A stretch of DNA of 14,742 bases from an uncultured Collinsella sp. (GCA_902470805.1 CABRHX010000036.1:1-14742), one strand, 5' to 3'. Positions 6,866 through 14,360 are shown, counted from the stretch's first letter. The notes: generated from the letters alone by a model not told the origin. Translations and numbers: made by a program.

Positions 6866-7933
6866 CTATGCCTCGCGCATGAGCTGCACGAGCTTTTGTC
6901 TGGTCACCTTGGCCTGTTCGTTAGCCATATTGCGTTCGTTTCTAAAGGCCGCATCTGCAACGCTCATCAGGTCGGCATCGGAAATCTCGTCAAGGCCCAG
7001 CTCCTCGAGCGTCGTCGGCAGACCGACGCGCTGGCAAAACTCGAGCACCTGATTAAGCTCGGGCGCACGCTCCAGGCGCAGCTGCACCACCAGGCCAAAT
7101 GCCACGGCCTCACCATGCATGGCCTTGCACTCGGGCAGAATCGTCAGGCCGTTGGCTATGGCATGGGCAAGCGCTAGGCCACCACTCTCAAAGCCAACAC
7201 CCGAGAGCAGAATATTGCACTCGATCAGGCGCTCAACCGCTGGCGATGTACGGCCCTTTTTGAGATCGCGCTTGGCAGCGACGCCGCACTCCATGAGTGT
7301 GTCATAGCAGGCACGAGCCGCAACCAAGGCCAAGTGTCCCGGCGCGCCACCGTGCTCGTTAGCGCCGTGCGCCGCGGCGCACGAACGCGCCTCGAAATAC
7401 GTTGCCAGCGCATCGCCCATACCAGCGACCGTCATACGCAGCGGAGCCGCCGAGACCACGTTGGTATCGACCACGACCAGGTCTGGATTCTTCTCGAGCA
7501 TCAGGTAGCGGTCGAACGACCCATCCTCGTGATACAGCACCGAAATCGCACTGCACGGACCGTCCATCGAAGCCGCCGTGGGGCATACGCACAACGGCAA
7601 CTCGGCATAAAACGCAACGGCCTTGGCGATATCCAGCATCTTGCCGCCGCCAATACCCACCACCATGTCGCAATACTCGGCCTGGGCTTCCTTAGCCATT
7701 TTTACAACGGCTTCTTCCGTACACGGACCGTTATAGATCTTAAAGAATGGCTCGCTTAGGTCTTCGTCCAGAAATCCATCGACGATCTGCTTGCACAGCC
7801 GATCCTCGGTGCCCTGGTCAAACAAGACATAGGCAGCGCAGCCCAACCATGACAAATACCTGCCCTGACGCGAAAGTTCGCCCGGCCCCTGAACATACCG
7901 GCCAGGACCGCCATAAACCATGGGAAGCGCCAT
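6866..7933 (-). CDS. gldA: Glycerol dehydrogenase-family oxidoreductase
   Basis: A 355-residue member of the iron/zinc-type polyol dehydrogenases, which oxidise glycerol or related diols with NAD. GGGKMLDIAKA at 95-105 is the NAD-binding motif. The metal ligands expected for GldA are present: D174 in GMGDALATYFEA, H257 in LALAHA and H273 in MHGEAVAFG. The substrate-site segment TAASMDGPCSAISVLY (119-134) closely matches GldA but has Met and Gly where the family often has Thr and Ala beside the conserved Asp, so substrate preference may differ. The start at 7931-7933 has a moderate GAAGGGCGGA upstream; the Met at residue 5 is an alternative. It lies downstream of the iron-dependent dehydrogenase, separated by that gene's terminator and a REP-like hairpin, so it probably has its own promoter. 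Confidence 0.85.
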   Translation of the reverse strand: MALPMVYGGPGRYVQGPGELSRQGRYLSWLGCAAYVLFDQGTEDRLCKQIVDGFLDEDLSEPFFKIYNGPCTEEAVVKMAKEAQAEYCDMVVGIGGGKMLDIAKAVAFYAELPLCVCPTAASMDGPCSAISVLYHEDGSFDRYLMLEKNPDLVVVDTNVVSAAPLRMTVAGMGDALATYFEARSCAAAHGANEHGGAPGHLALVAARACYDTLMECGVAAKRDLKKGRTSPAVERLIECNILLSGVGFESGGLALAHAIANGLTILPECKAMHGEAVAFGLVVQLRLERAPELNQVLEFCQRVGLPTTLEELGLDEISDADLMSVADAAFRNERNMANEQAKVTRQKLVQLMREA

Positions 7934-7963
7934 ACGAGAATCCGCCCTTCATCAAACAACGAT

Positions 7964-7994
7964 TGGTGCAAAGCAACCTGACCCCTTTGCACCA
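7964..7994 (-). repeat. REP-like hairpin, copy 1
   Basis: TGGTGCAAAG (7964-7973) and CTTTGCACCA (7985-7994) form a perfect 10-bp stem with an 11-base loop. Read on the minus strand the core is CAAAGGGG, T, CAGG, TTG, CTTTG. The same core, differing at four of 21 positions but with different outer stem arms, recurs at 14139-14171. It lies in the leader region of the glycerol-dehydrogenase-like gene. Confidence 0.7.
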
Positions 7995-7998
7995 TAGC

Positions 7999-8034
7999 AA
8001 AAAGGGGCCTCGTGCATAGAGCACGAGACCCCTT
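7999..8034 (-). terminator. Rho-independent terminator of the iron-dependent dehydrogenase gene
   Basis: On the minus strand AAGGGG (one mismatch) CTCGTGC pairs across a five-base loop: arms at 8002-8015 and 8021-8034, 13 pairs. A run of five T residues follows (AAAAA at 7999-8003 on plus). It starts about 20 bases after the stop codon. Confidence 0.88.
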
Positions 8035-8053
8035 GCAAGACAGCGAGAGTCGA

Positions 8054-9277
8054 TTAGAAATCGATGTCGGTGTCGTAGTAGCAGGCCTTGAGGATCTTCT
8101 CGAAGTCGGCAGCCTTGGTCTCACGCGGGTTCTCGGGCGTGCAGGCGTCCTGCTCGGCGTTCGCGGCAATCTCGGGCAGCTTGGCGAGGAACTCCTCCTC
8201 GGAAACCATCTGCGGGTTCTCGGCGTCGACCTTCACGCCACCATTCGCGTAATCCTTGATGGACTGCGGAATGTTGAGCTGGTCGTTGAGGTCGCGAATC
8301 TTCTGGACGAGTGCAGCGATGAGCTCCTCGTTGGTCTCGCCGGGAAGGTGCAGGATCTCCTTGGCCACGTAAGCGTAACGCTCGGCAGCACGGGGATCCT
8401 TGGAGTTCCACTGGATGACCTTGCCCAGGTACATGGCGTTAGCAGCACCGTGGATGATGTGGCCATTCTCGAAGGCAGCACCGGTCTTGTGAGCCATGGA
8501 GTGAACAATGCCCAGCAGGCCCGAGGAGAAGGCGATACCGGCGATGCACTGAGCCTCGTGCATGTGCTGACGGGCCTCATGGTCGCCAGCATAGGACTTG
8601 GGCAGCCACTCGACGATCTCGCGGATGCCGTGCAGAGCGTTGGCGTCGGTGAACATAGAGGCGCAGGTGGAAACGTAGGCCTCCATGCAGTGGGTCAGAG
8701 CATCCATGCCGGTGTGAGCGCACAGCTTGGCGGGCATGGTGTAGGTGAGCTCGGGGTCGACGATGGCGACATCAGGGGTGATGTTGAAGTCGGCCAGCGG
8801 GTACTTGATGCCCTTTTCGTAATCCGTGATGACGGAGAATGCGGTGACCTCGGTAGCGGTGCCGGAGGTAGAGGAAATGGCGCAGAAGTGAGCCTTCTGA
8901 CGCAGCTCGGGGAAGCTGAACGGCTGGATAATGTTGTCGAAGGACTCCTCGGGATACTCGTAGAAGACCCACATGGCCTTAGCAGCATCGATGGGCGAAC
9001 CGCCGCCGATAGCAACGATCCAGTCGGGCTCGAAGTCGCGCATAGCGGCTGCGCCCTTCATGACGGTCTCGATGGAGGGATCGGACTCGACGCCCTCGAA
9101 CAGCTTGACCTCCATGCCGGCCTCTTTGAGGTCGGCCTCAACGTCCTGCAGGAACCCGCCGCGGCGCATAGAGCTGCCGCCAGAAACGATGATGGCCTTC
9201 TTACCCTTGAGGTTCTTCACCTCGTGGCGAGCGCCCTCACCAAAGTACAGATCGCGAGGATTGGTAAAACGTCCCAT
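8054..9277 (-). CDS. Iron-containing (group III) alcohol dehydrogenase
   Basis: A 407-residue NAD(P)-dependent dehydrogenase of the FucO/AdhE-C-terminal type, interconverting an alcohol and an aldehyde. GGGSPIDAAKAMW at 91-103 is the cofactor motif. Metal ligands by family position are D192 and H196 in GMDALTHCMEA, H259 in HSMAHKTGAAF and H276 in IIHGAANA; H263 lies near the nicotinamide. The loop between the last two ligands is three residues longer than in FucO or AdhE. The ATG at 9275-9277 follows GGAGG by six bases; an upstream ATG at 9328 would add 17 residues and lacks a site. It is a single-gene unit: a terminator follows it, and a 9-bp inverted repeat lies about 41 bases upstream. The substrate cannot be read from sequence; ethanol, butanol or 1,2-propanediol metabolism are possibilities. 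Confidence 0.92.
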   Translation of the reverse strand: MGRFTNPRDLYFGEGARHEVKNLKGKKAIIVSGGSSMRRGGFLQDVEADLKEAGMEVKLFEGVESDPSIETVMKGAAAMRDFEPDWIVAIGGGSPIDAAKAMWVFYEYPEESFDNIIQPFSFPELRQKAHFCAISSTSGTATEVTAFSVITDYEKGIKYPLADFNITPDVAIVDPELTYTMPAKLCAHTGMDALTHCMEAYVSTCASMFTDANALHGIREIVEWLPKSYAGDHEARQHMHEAQCIAGIAFSSGLLGIVHSMAHKTGAAFENGHIIHGAANAMYLGKVIQWNSKDPRAAERYAYVAKEILHLPGETNEELIAALVQKIRDLNDQLNIPQSIKDYANGGVKVDAENPQMVSEEEFLAKLPEIAANAEQDACTPENPRETKAADFEKILKACYYDTDIDF

Positions 9278-9317
9278 ACTGTGCCTCCTAAACAAGCCCC
9301 TCTTAGACTTGCGTATA

Positions 9318-9344
9318 TAACGGAGCACCCAATTGGCTCCGTTA
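9318..9344. promoter_or_regulatory. Inverted repeat upstream of the iron-dependent dehydrogenase
   Basis: TAACGGAGC (9318-9326) and GCTCCGTTA (9336-9344) form a perfect 9-bp inverted repeat with a nine-base loop. TATATA (9314-9319) at its edge may be the -10 box. It could be a repressor operator or a leader hairpin that stabilises the mRNA; the sequence does not decide. Confidence 0.45.
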
Positions 9345-9460
9345 GGACCGGTTTGCGCGTTGCCGGCGATGACAATGCGCGATGTCTAAACGTCTCAACG
9401 CTCAGACAAACACTATTTTACCGTTCTGGTTGGTCAGTTATTCACCTAAAGCCGCCAATG

Positions 9461-9532
9461 ATGAAACGTTTTTTCTATCCCTGAAGACCCTTGTGCGGCA
9501 TTCATACTCCCAAGCTGGGCAAACGTTTTATC
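9461..9532. promoter_or_regulatory. Two LacI-family-like palindromes with AAACGTTTT core
   Basis: ATGAAACGTTTTTTCT (9461-9476) and GCAAACGTTTTATC (9519-9532) both have the central CG and AAA/TTT arms typical of LacI/PurR/CcpA operators; their cores start 57 bases apart. The second resembles the E. coli PurR operator pattern GCAAACGTTT. No LacI-type regulator is encoded in the window, so the assignment rests on motif shape only. Confidence 0.3.
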
Positions 9533-9644
9533 AAGGTTGACCACATATCCCGGGCAGGGCTGTGCCCCTCCAAAATGCGCCCCGTTCGCCGCCAAAAATC
9601 GACCGTTTGCGGCACCGTGATACCACTCGGCCGTCCAAGGTGCC

Positions 9645-9677
9645 GACATTTGTGCGACATCCGTCTGACATCCGTCT
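9645..9677 (+). repeat. Three 11-bp tandem units
   Basis: GACATTTGTGC, GACATCCGTCT and GACATCCGTCT lie end to end. The last two are identical; the first keeps GACAT..GT. An 11-bp period places each GACAT on the same face of the helix, as in direct-repeat binding sites. It is about 110 bases before the plus-strand operon. Confidence 0.5.
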
Positions 9678-9788
9678 TCGTGGTGCAAAGGTGCATGTCC
9701 AAGTGCGGCACCCCCGGTGTGCCACATGCGGGTAAACTAGAAACTTATATAGAGAGATTTGAACCCTAACCGCAGCAAAGGAGGCCCC

Positions 9789-10865
9789 ATGGCATTCGAT
9801 CCCATTCAAGAGGATTGCCATCGCCTCGTTCTTGAGGCCTTGCGCCGCGACAATATCCCGCTCACCGACGGTGCCGCCGTAGAGCGTCTGATGGAACAAT
9901 TCACCCGCAACCCCGCACCGCTCATCGTGCACGACCGCGACCGCGCCGGGCACCTCATTGCCAAGGTGGTCGAGGCTGTCGACTACCGCATTCCCTTTAT
10001 CCCTGACGATACCCAGGCAGAGCAAGAAGAGACCGCTGCCGAGAACATGCTTCGCGAGGCAACCGAGCTCGATCCGACCAACTGGGACGCTCAGCGCATG
10101 CTGACCGCCCTCACCGCCAACTCCAACGAGGAGTACGTACAGTACTTGGTATCCAAGCGCGATGAAGTCGAGCACGACCTGGCACTCAAGATTGCCTCGG
10201 CGCAGGACCCCTACGAGCGCGAGGCCGCGGGCGACCTTATGCGCCGCCCCTACCTGCGCTGGCTTGCCGCCCTTGCGTCGCGTGCCCTCATTAGCGGCCG
10301 CTATCGCATGTCGCTCGAAGCCGCAAACCGCAGCCTCGACTTTGCCCCCAACGATCCGGCCGGCGTCCGCCACACCGCGATGCTCGCCATGGCAAAGCTC
10401 GAATACCCCGCCGAGGAGCTCAAACGCTTTCGCTCTGCCCACTCCGTCCCCTATCTTGCCAACACGCCGCTGCGCCGTCGTCCCAAGGACGCGGAGCGCG
10501 ACTTGGACCCGTGGACGCTCATCGCGCTGATGAGCGCTGCCTGGCGAGAGCTAGACTACGAGAGCGCCGAGCACTACTTGTGCATCCTCGCACGCTCGTG
10601 CCCGCACGCAGCCGAGGCACTCTACTTCCAAACCGAGTTTCCCGATGGCGTCTATGCCCGCGTCAACGTAGGTGTGGGCTCCACCGACGAGCTTGTCCTT
10701 GCGCTGTCCGAGGCGACGCCGGTACTGCAGGAGGGCCTGGGCGCCCCCGACAACGCCAGCTTTGCCGCCTGGGTCGCCACCAACGATATCGTGCGTTCCC
10801 AGATCGACGAGCGCATCCTGCGGGCGGCCGAGCAGGGCTTGCCGTTTAAGGGAGGAGACCTCTAA
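9789..10865 (+). CDS. TPR-like helical protein, first of a tandem pair
   Basis: A 358-residue soluble protein, not recognised as a characterised family. Residues 80-100 contain an acidic, TPR-like ENMLREATELDP. Residues 154-205 form the clearest tetratricopeptide-type pair, ending in DFAPNDPAGVR, which resembles the LNPNDNQGVR motif of some TPR proteins. There is no signal peptide, membrane segment or catalytic motif. The start at 9789 follows AAAGGAGG by five bases; the in-frame ATG at 9759 has no such site. The stop overlaps the next gene's start by one base (TAATG), so translation is coupled. It heads the operon that includes the MurT-GatD fusion, which hints at a link to envelope assembly, but that is guilt by position only. 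Confidence 0.85.
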   Translation: MAFDPIQEDCHRLVLEALRRDNIPLTDGAAVERLMEQFTRNPAPLIVHDRDRAGHLIAKVVEAVDYRIPFIPDDTQAEQEETAAENMLREATELDPTNWDAQRMLTALTANSNEEYVQYLVSKRDEVEHDLALKIASAQDPYEREAAGDLMRRPYLRWLAALASRALISGRYRMSLEAANRSLDFAPNDPAGVRHTAMLAMAKLEYPAEELKRFRSAHSVPYLANTPLRRRPKDAERDLDPWTLIALMSAAWRELDYESAEHYLCILARSCPHAAEALYFQTEFPDGVYARVNVGVGSTDELVLALSEATPVLQEGLGAPDNASFAAWVATNDIVRSQIDERILRAAEQGLPFKGGDL

Positions 10866-11908
10866 TGGATCCGAGCGTCTACATCCCCGCCTACCTGGAG
10901 CGCGCCTACGTTGCGTCGCACCCCGAACTCACCGATGCAGCACGCGAGCTTGTCCATAACGACGTGAGCGTCAACCCTCATAAGTATGCGCAGACCGAGC
11001 ATGCCCAGGCGCTATTGTCCTATGCTGGCGTCCACCGCCACCTGCTCGACGAACTCCATCGCATCGAGGACATGGGCAGCGACGAGGAGTTTGAGCAGAC
11101 GCGCAACCGCCTGTTCGACGATATGCGCGATGAGTTGCTCAAGATCGTCCGCGTCGATGCGTATGTCCTCGATGCGCAGCTGCTCGCCATCATTTTGGCG
11201 GACACGCCCGTCGACGCCTGCCTGGGCGACCTGATGAAACTCGAGGCGACCACGGCCGATTACCTGCAGCAAAGCGTGCCCGGGTTCGACATGGAGGCCC
11301 CACACTACTGGGCCAACAAGGTTTTGACGGACGGCGTGACGGCGGCCGATCTCACCGTAAGCGAGCCGGCTCTTATCGGGTGGCTCCACACGCTCGAGGC
11401 CATCTCGCAGCTGTGCATGGCAAGCGCTCGCTACCGTGCTGCCGCCAATTATTCTCGCCGTATTCTTAAGGCGGAAGGCTATCCCACCCGAGCTGCAGGC
11501 ACCGTGCTACTCGCCCTCGCTCGCCTGGAAGACGAGGACGGCTTTTTTGCCCTGGCCCACCAGCTCGAGGAGCAGATGGGGGCCGATGCCCTCGAGAACT
11601 CCCCCTGGTACCTGCTCGCCCGCACGATCTTGCTGTTCAAAACGAACAAGATGCGCCCGGCGACACGCGCGCTGCGCGAGTTTGCCAACCGCTGCGAGGG
11701 CGGCGCGTTCTTTTTGCTGAACCCCATGTATCAGACGCCGTACCTTCCCTGCCGGCCCGAACCGCACGACCCCTGGGACCTTTCGCATCAGGCAGTTTGG
11801 GAGGCCGACGGCATCATCTCGGATACTCCCGACTTTGCCCCCTGGGCCAACGCTTGCGAAGACGTATCGCAGCTTGCCCAGGAATTTGCGCGCCGCTACG
11901 GCTTTTAG
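10865..11908 (+). CDS. TPR-like helical protein, second of a tandem pair
   Basis: A 347-residue soluble, mostly alpha-helical protein of unknown function. Residues 172-223 align by eye with residues 155-206 of the preceding protein: both have an A..RYR.......R.L segment followed by a short turn and a LA.A+LE helix, so the two genes look like diverged tandem duplicates. The N-terminal 90 residues are charged and helical with no motif I recognise; the C-terminus carries Trp and Pro-rich patches (RPEPHDPWD). No signal peptide or membrane segment. The ATG overlaps the previous stop and has GGAGGAG about eight bases upstream within that gene. It precedes the MurT-GatD fusion by 45 bases without an intervening terminator. 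Confidence 0.85.
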   Translation: MDPSVYIPAYLERAYVASHPELTDAARELVHNDVSVNPHKYAQTEHAQALLSYAGVHRHLLDELHRIEDMGSDEEFEQTRNRLFDDMRDELLKIVRVDAYVLDAQLLAIILADTPVDACLGDLMKLEATTADYLQQSVPGFDMEAPHYWANKVLTDGVTAADLTVSEPALIGWLHTLEAISQLCMASARYRAAANYSRRILKAEGYPTRAAGTVLLALARLEDEDGFFALAHQLEEQMGADALENSPWYLLARTILLFKTNKMRPATRALREFANRCEGGAFFLLNPMYQTPYLPCRPEPHDPWDLSHQAVWEADGIISDTPDFAPWANACEDVSQLAQEFARRYGF

Positions 11909-11953
11909 CGACGCGATCGCCCCGACCATGTCATCTATGTTAGGAACGGCTTC

Positions 11954-14131
11954 ATGAACCTCCGCTCATCTCTTGCCTGCACCTCGAGCGATATCGCCCG
12001 CTGGGGATTGCGCTCCGTCCTTAAGCGCCAGGGCGGCGTACTCCCCGGCCGCATCGCCATGAAAATCGACCCCGAGCTGCTAAGCGACCTCGCGGACCTT
12101 GTCGACCGCAGCGTGGTGATCACCGGCACTAATGGCAAGACCACCACCTCCAACCTCATCGCCGACGCCGTTGCCGCCAGCGGCGCCACCGTGGTATGCA
12201 ACCGCGCCGGCAACAACATGGAGCCGGGCGTGGTGGGCGCACTGCTCGAAGCGCGCAGCGGCCTCAAGCGAGCCGGTGGCGGCAAGCGCGTGGGCGTTTT
12301 TGAGTGCGATGAGCTTTACACCGTACGCGTCCTGCCCAAGCTCAAGCCGACGTACTTCGTGCTGCTCAACCTGTTCCGCGACCAGCTGGATCGCTATGGC
12401 GAGATCGATCACACCCAGGAGGTCATCGCCCATGCGTTGGAGCTCTCGCCGACAACAACGCTTATCTACAACGCCGACGACCCGCTGTGCGCCTCGATTG
12501 CCGCGCGCGTTCCCAACGCGAGTATTGCCTTTGGCATCGACGGCGCCACCAACACCGAGTCCGACCGTATTAGCGATTCGCGCTTTTGCTCACAGTGCAA
12601 CGCGCCGCTGGAGTATGACTACGTGCAATACGGCCAGCTCGGCGCCTACCATTGCCCCTCGTGCGGCTGGGCCCGCCCTGTGCTTGTCCGTCGCGTGACG
12701 GGCGTGGAGCTCGGCTGCGACGGCTACGACTTTGACCTGGTCTTTGGATCTGCGCCCGACGCGGCTGCCGCACACATCGCCACACGCTACAACGGCCTGT
12801 ACATGGTCTACAACGTTGCCGCCGCCTTCTTTGCCGCGCACGAGTTGGGCGTGGATACGGCGCTTCTACAGCCTACGCTCGATGCCTACGTCCCCGCCGG
12901 CGGACGTATGGGGCGCTGGGATATCGCCGGCCGCACCGTCGAGGCCAACCTGGCTAAGAATCCCGTAGGCTTCGATCGACAAATCCAGTCCATCAAGACG
13001 GCAGGCGGCAGACTCTGCGCTTTCTTCCTTAACGACAATGACGCCGACGGACACGATGTATCGTGGATCTACGACGTCGACTTTGAGCGCATCGCCGACA
13101 CGCCGGGTCTTGTCGCCTTTGCCGGAGGCACGCGCGCGCACGACATGCAGGTGCGCCTCAAGTACGCCGGCATCGATGCCGCGATTATCTCGGACGTCGC
13201 GCAGGCAATTGGCGCCGTGGCAGACGAGGCCGCCGATGACACCTTCTACGCCGTCGCCAACTACACGGCCTTCCCGCCGCTGGTCAAGGAGCTCGACGGG
13301 CTGAAAGGCGCCACCGCCGACGCTGTTGCCGGGCGCGCCGTAGCCCGTGCCGACGGCAGCGCTCTTCCTGTCGGCATCGCGCCAGTCGAGCTTTCGCACC
13401 CGCTGCGCATCGTCTACCTGTATCCCGATGCCCTTAACCTCTACGGCGACGGCGGCAACGTCATCGCCCTCGAGCGCCGCTGCGCCTGGCGTGGCATTCC
13501 CGTGCGCGTGGACGAGGTCCGTATGGGCGAGTCACTCGATCTCACCGATGCCGATATCGTCATGATGGGCGGTGGCTCCGACCGCGATCAGCTGGCTGTG
13601 GCACATGAATTGCTCGCTCAAAAAGACAAGGTCGCGGCCTATGTTGAGGACGGCGGCACACTGCTTGCCATCTGTGGCAGCTATCAGCTGCTCGGCCGTT
13701 CGTACTACATGGGCGACGATCGCATTGAGGGCCTGGGCGTCATTGCCGCCGAAACCGTACGTGGCTCCGATCGCCTGATCGGCAACGTAGCCGTCAAAAC
13801 CGATCTGGCACCTGAGCCCTTTGTGGGATTCGAGAACCATGGGGGTCGCACCCTGCTCGACGCGGAGGCAACGCCGCTCGGAACGTCCGTCGTCGCGGGC
13901 ACCGGCAACAACGGCGACGATGGCTTTGAGGGCATCATCTACAAGGGTGTCATCGGCACGTACCTGCATGGCCCGGCGCTGCCCAAGAACCCCGAGCTCG
14001 CCGACTGGCTGATCGCCCATGCCCTCGAGCACCGTGGCGATGCACAGGCCGCCGCCCTGCTGCCGCTCAAGCCCCTCGACGACACCTACGAGCACGCCGC
14101 CCACGACGCCGCCATGAAGCTCCTCCCCTAG
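11954..14131 (+). CDS. murT-gatD: Fused MurT-GatD lipid II isoglutaminyl synthase
   Basis: Amidates the D-glutamate of the peptidoglycan stem peptide in lipid II, using glutamine and ATP on the cytoplasmic face of the membrane. Residues 1-446 are MurT: P-loop GTNGKTTT at 58-65, a Cys4 zinc ribbon (C212, C215, C234, C237), LAKNPVGF at 333-340, and the C-terminal DUF1727 domain with NDNDADGHDVSWIYD (360-374). Residues 484-700 are GatD: YPDALNLYGDGGN, MGGGSDRDQ, the nucleophile C574 in LAICGSYQLLG, R607 in DRLIGN, GFENHGGRT, and the catalytic H672 in GTYLHGP. A linker of about 36 residues, Ala/Gly-rich, joins them. In staphylococci and streptococci these are two genes. All key residues are present, so the fusion should be active. 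AGGA precedes the ATG by eight bases. It is last in the operon. Confidence 0.95.
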   Translation: MNLRSSLACTSSDIARWGLRSVLKRQGGVLPGRIAMKIDPELLSDLADLVDRSVVITGTNGKTTTSNLIADAVAASGATVVCNRAGNNMEPGVVGALLEARSGLKRAGGGKRVGVFECDELYTVRVLPKLKPTYFVLLNLFRDQLDRYGEIDHTQEVIAHALELSPTTTLIYNADDPLCASIAARVPNASIAFGIDGATNTESDRISDSRFCSQCNAPLEYDYVQYGQLGAYHCPSCGWARPVLVRRVTGVELGCDGYDFDLVFGSAPDAAAAHIATRYNGLYMVYNVAAAFFAAHELGVDTALLQPTLDAYVPAGGRMGRWDIAGRTVEANLAKNPVGFDRQIQSIKTAGGRLCAFFLNDNDADGHDVSWIYDVDFERIADTPGLVAFAGGTRAHDMQVRLKYAGIDAAIISDVAQAIGAVADEAADDTFYAVANYTAFPPLVKELDGLKGATADAVAGRAVARADGSALPVGIAPVELSHPLRIVYLYPDALNLYGDGGNVIALERRCAWRGIPVRVDEVRMGESLDLTDADIVMMGGGSDRDQLAVAHELLAQKDKVAAYVEDGGTLLAICGSYQLLGRSYYMGDDRIEGLGVIAAETVRGSDRLIGNVAVKTDLAPEPFVGFENHGGRTLLDAEATPLGTSVVAGTGNNGDDGFEGIIYKGVIGTYLHGPALPKNPELADWLIAHALEHRGDAQAAALLPLKPLDDTYEHAAHDAAMKLLP

Positions 14132-14138
14132 CACCTCA

Positions 14139-14176
14139 CCACCACAAAGGGGACAGGCACCTTTGTGGTGGTTTTT
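14139..14176 (+). terminator. Terminator of the fusion gene, formed by REP-like hairpin copy 2
   Basis: CCACCACAAAGG (14139-14150) pairs perfectly with CCTTTGTGGTGG (14160-14171) around a nine-base loop, followed by five T residues (14172-14176). It starts eight bases after the stop codon. The loop GGACAGGCA and inner stem match the repeat at 7964-7994, so a dispersed repeat seems to serve as terminator here. Confidence 0.9.
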
Positions 14177-14212
14177 CAGTTTGCCAACGATATGTGAACG
14201 GCTAAAAAAGTC

Positions 14213-14221
14213 TGCTATACT
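14213..14221 (+). promoter_or_regulatory. tRNA-Glu promoter with extended -10
   Basis: TGCTATACT (14213-14221) is an extended -10 element (TGn plus TATACT). Transcription would start about 14228, just before the tRNA at 14232. The -35 region (TGTGAA, 14193-14198, 17-base spacer) is poor, as expected when the TG extension compensates. Confidence 0.65.
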
Positions 14222-14231
14222 CTTTCCCGCT

Positions 14232-14308
14232 GTCCCCATCGTCTAGCGGCCAAGGACGCCACCCTTTCAAGGTGGATATCGCGGGTTCGAATCCCGCTGG
14301 GGGCACCA
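14232..14308 (+). tRNA. tRNA-Glu (anticodon UUC)
   Basis: A complete cloverleaf can be drawn. The acceptor stem GTCCCCA pairs with TGGGGGC (14298-14304; one G-U). The anticodon stem CCACC/GGTGG encloses loop CTTTCAA with anticodon TTC at 14266-14268. The T-arm is GCGGGTTCGAATCCCGC. The discriminator base is A (14305), and CCA is encoded (14306-14308). It has its own promoter and terminator, so it is a single-gene unit. Confidence 0.97.
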
Positions 14309-14319
14309 CAGAATCTGAG

Positions 14320-14351
14320 AAGCCCGTTACCAATTCGGTAGCGGGCTTTTT
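14320..14351 (+). terminator. tRNA-Glu terminator
   Basis: AAGCCCGTTACC (14320-14331) pairs with GGTAGCGGGCTT (14337-14348) through 11 Watson-Crick pairs and one G-U, with a five-base loop AATTC, then TTTTT (14347-14351). It begins 11 bases after the tRNA. Confidence 0.92.
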
Positions 14352-14360
14352 GCTACCGAT

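Larger units (their letters stand above)
9278..9788. other. 511-bp divergent intergenic region with several repeats
   Basis: No convincing gene. Two minus-strand ORFs of 69 and 93 codons (9502-9711, 9446-9727) lack ribosome sites and protein-like composition. The region holds a 9-bp inverted repeat near the dehydrogenase, two AAACGTTTT palindromes, a short hairpin GGGCA/TGCCC (9552-9567), three 11-bp tandem units (9645-9677), and TAAACT (9733-9738) and TATATA (9746-9751) as possible -10 boxes for the plus-strand operon, neither with a good -35. Confidence 0.6.

Noticed and set aside
8012..9484. 490-codon plus-strand open frame opposite the iron-dependent dehydrogenase
   Set aside because: It covers a clear gene on the other strand and reads as low-complexity Gly/Val/Leu/His sequence; it also runs through the terminator hairpin.
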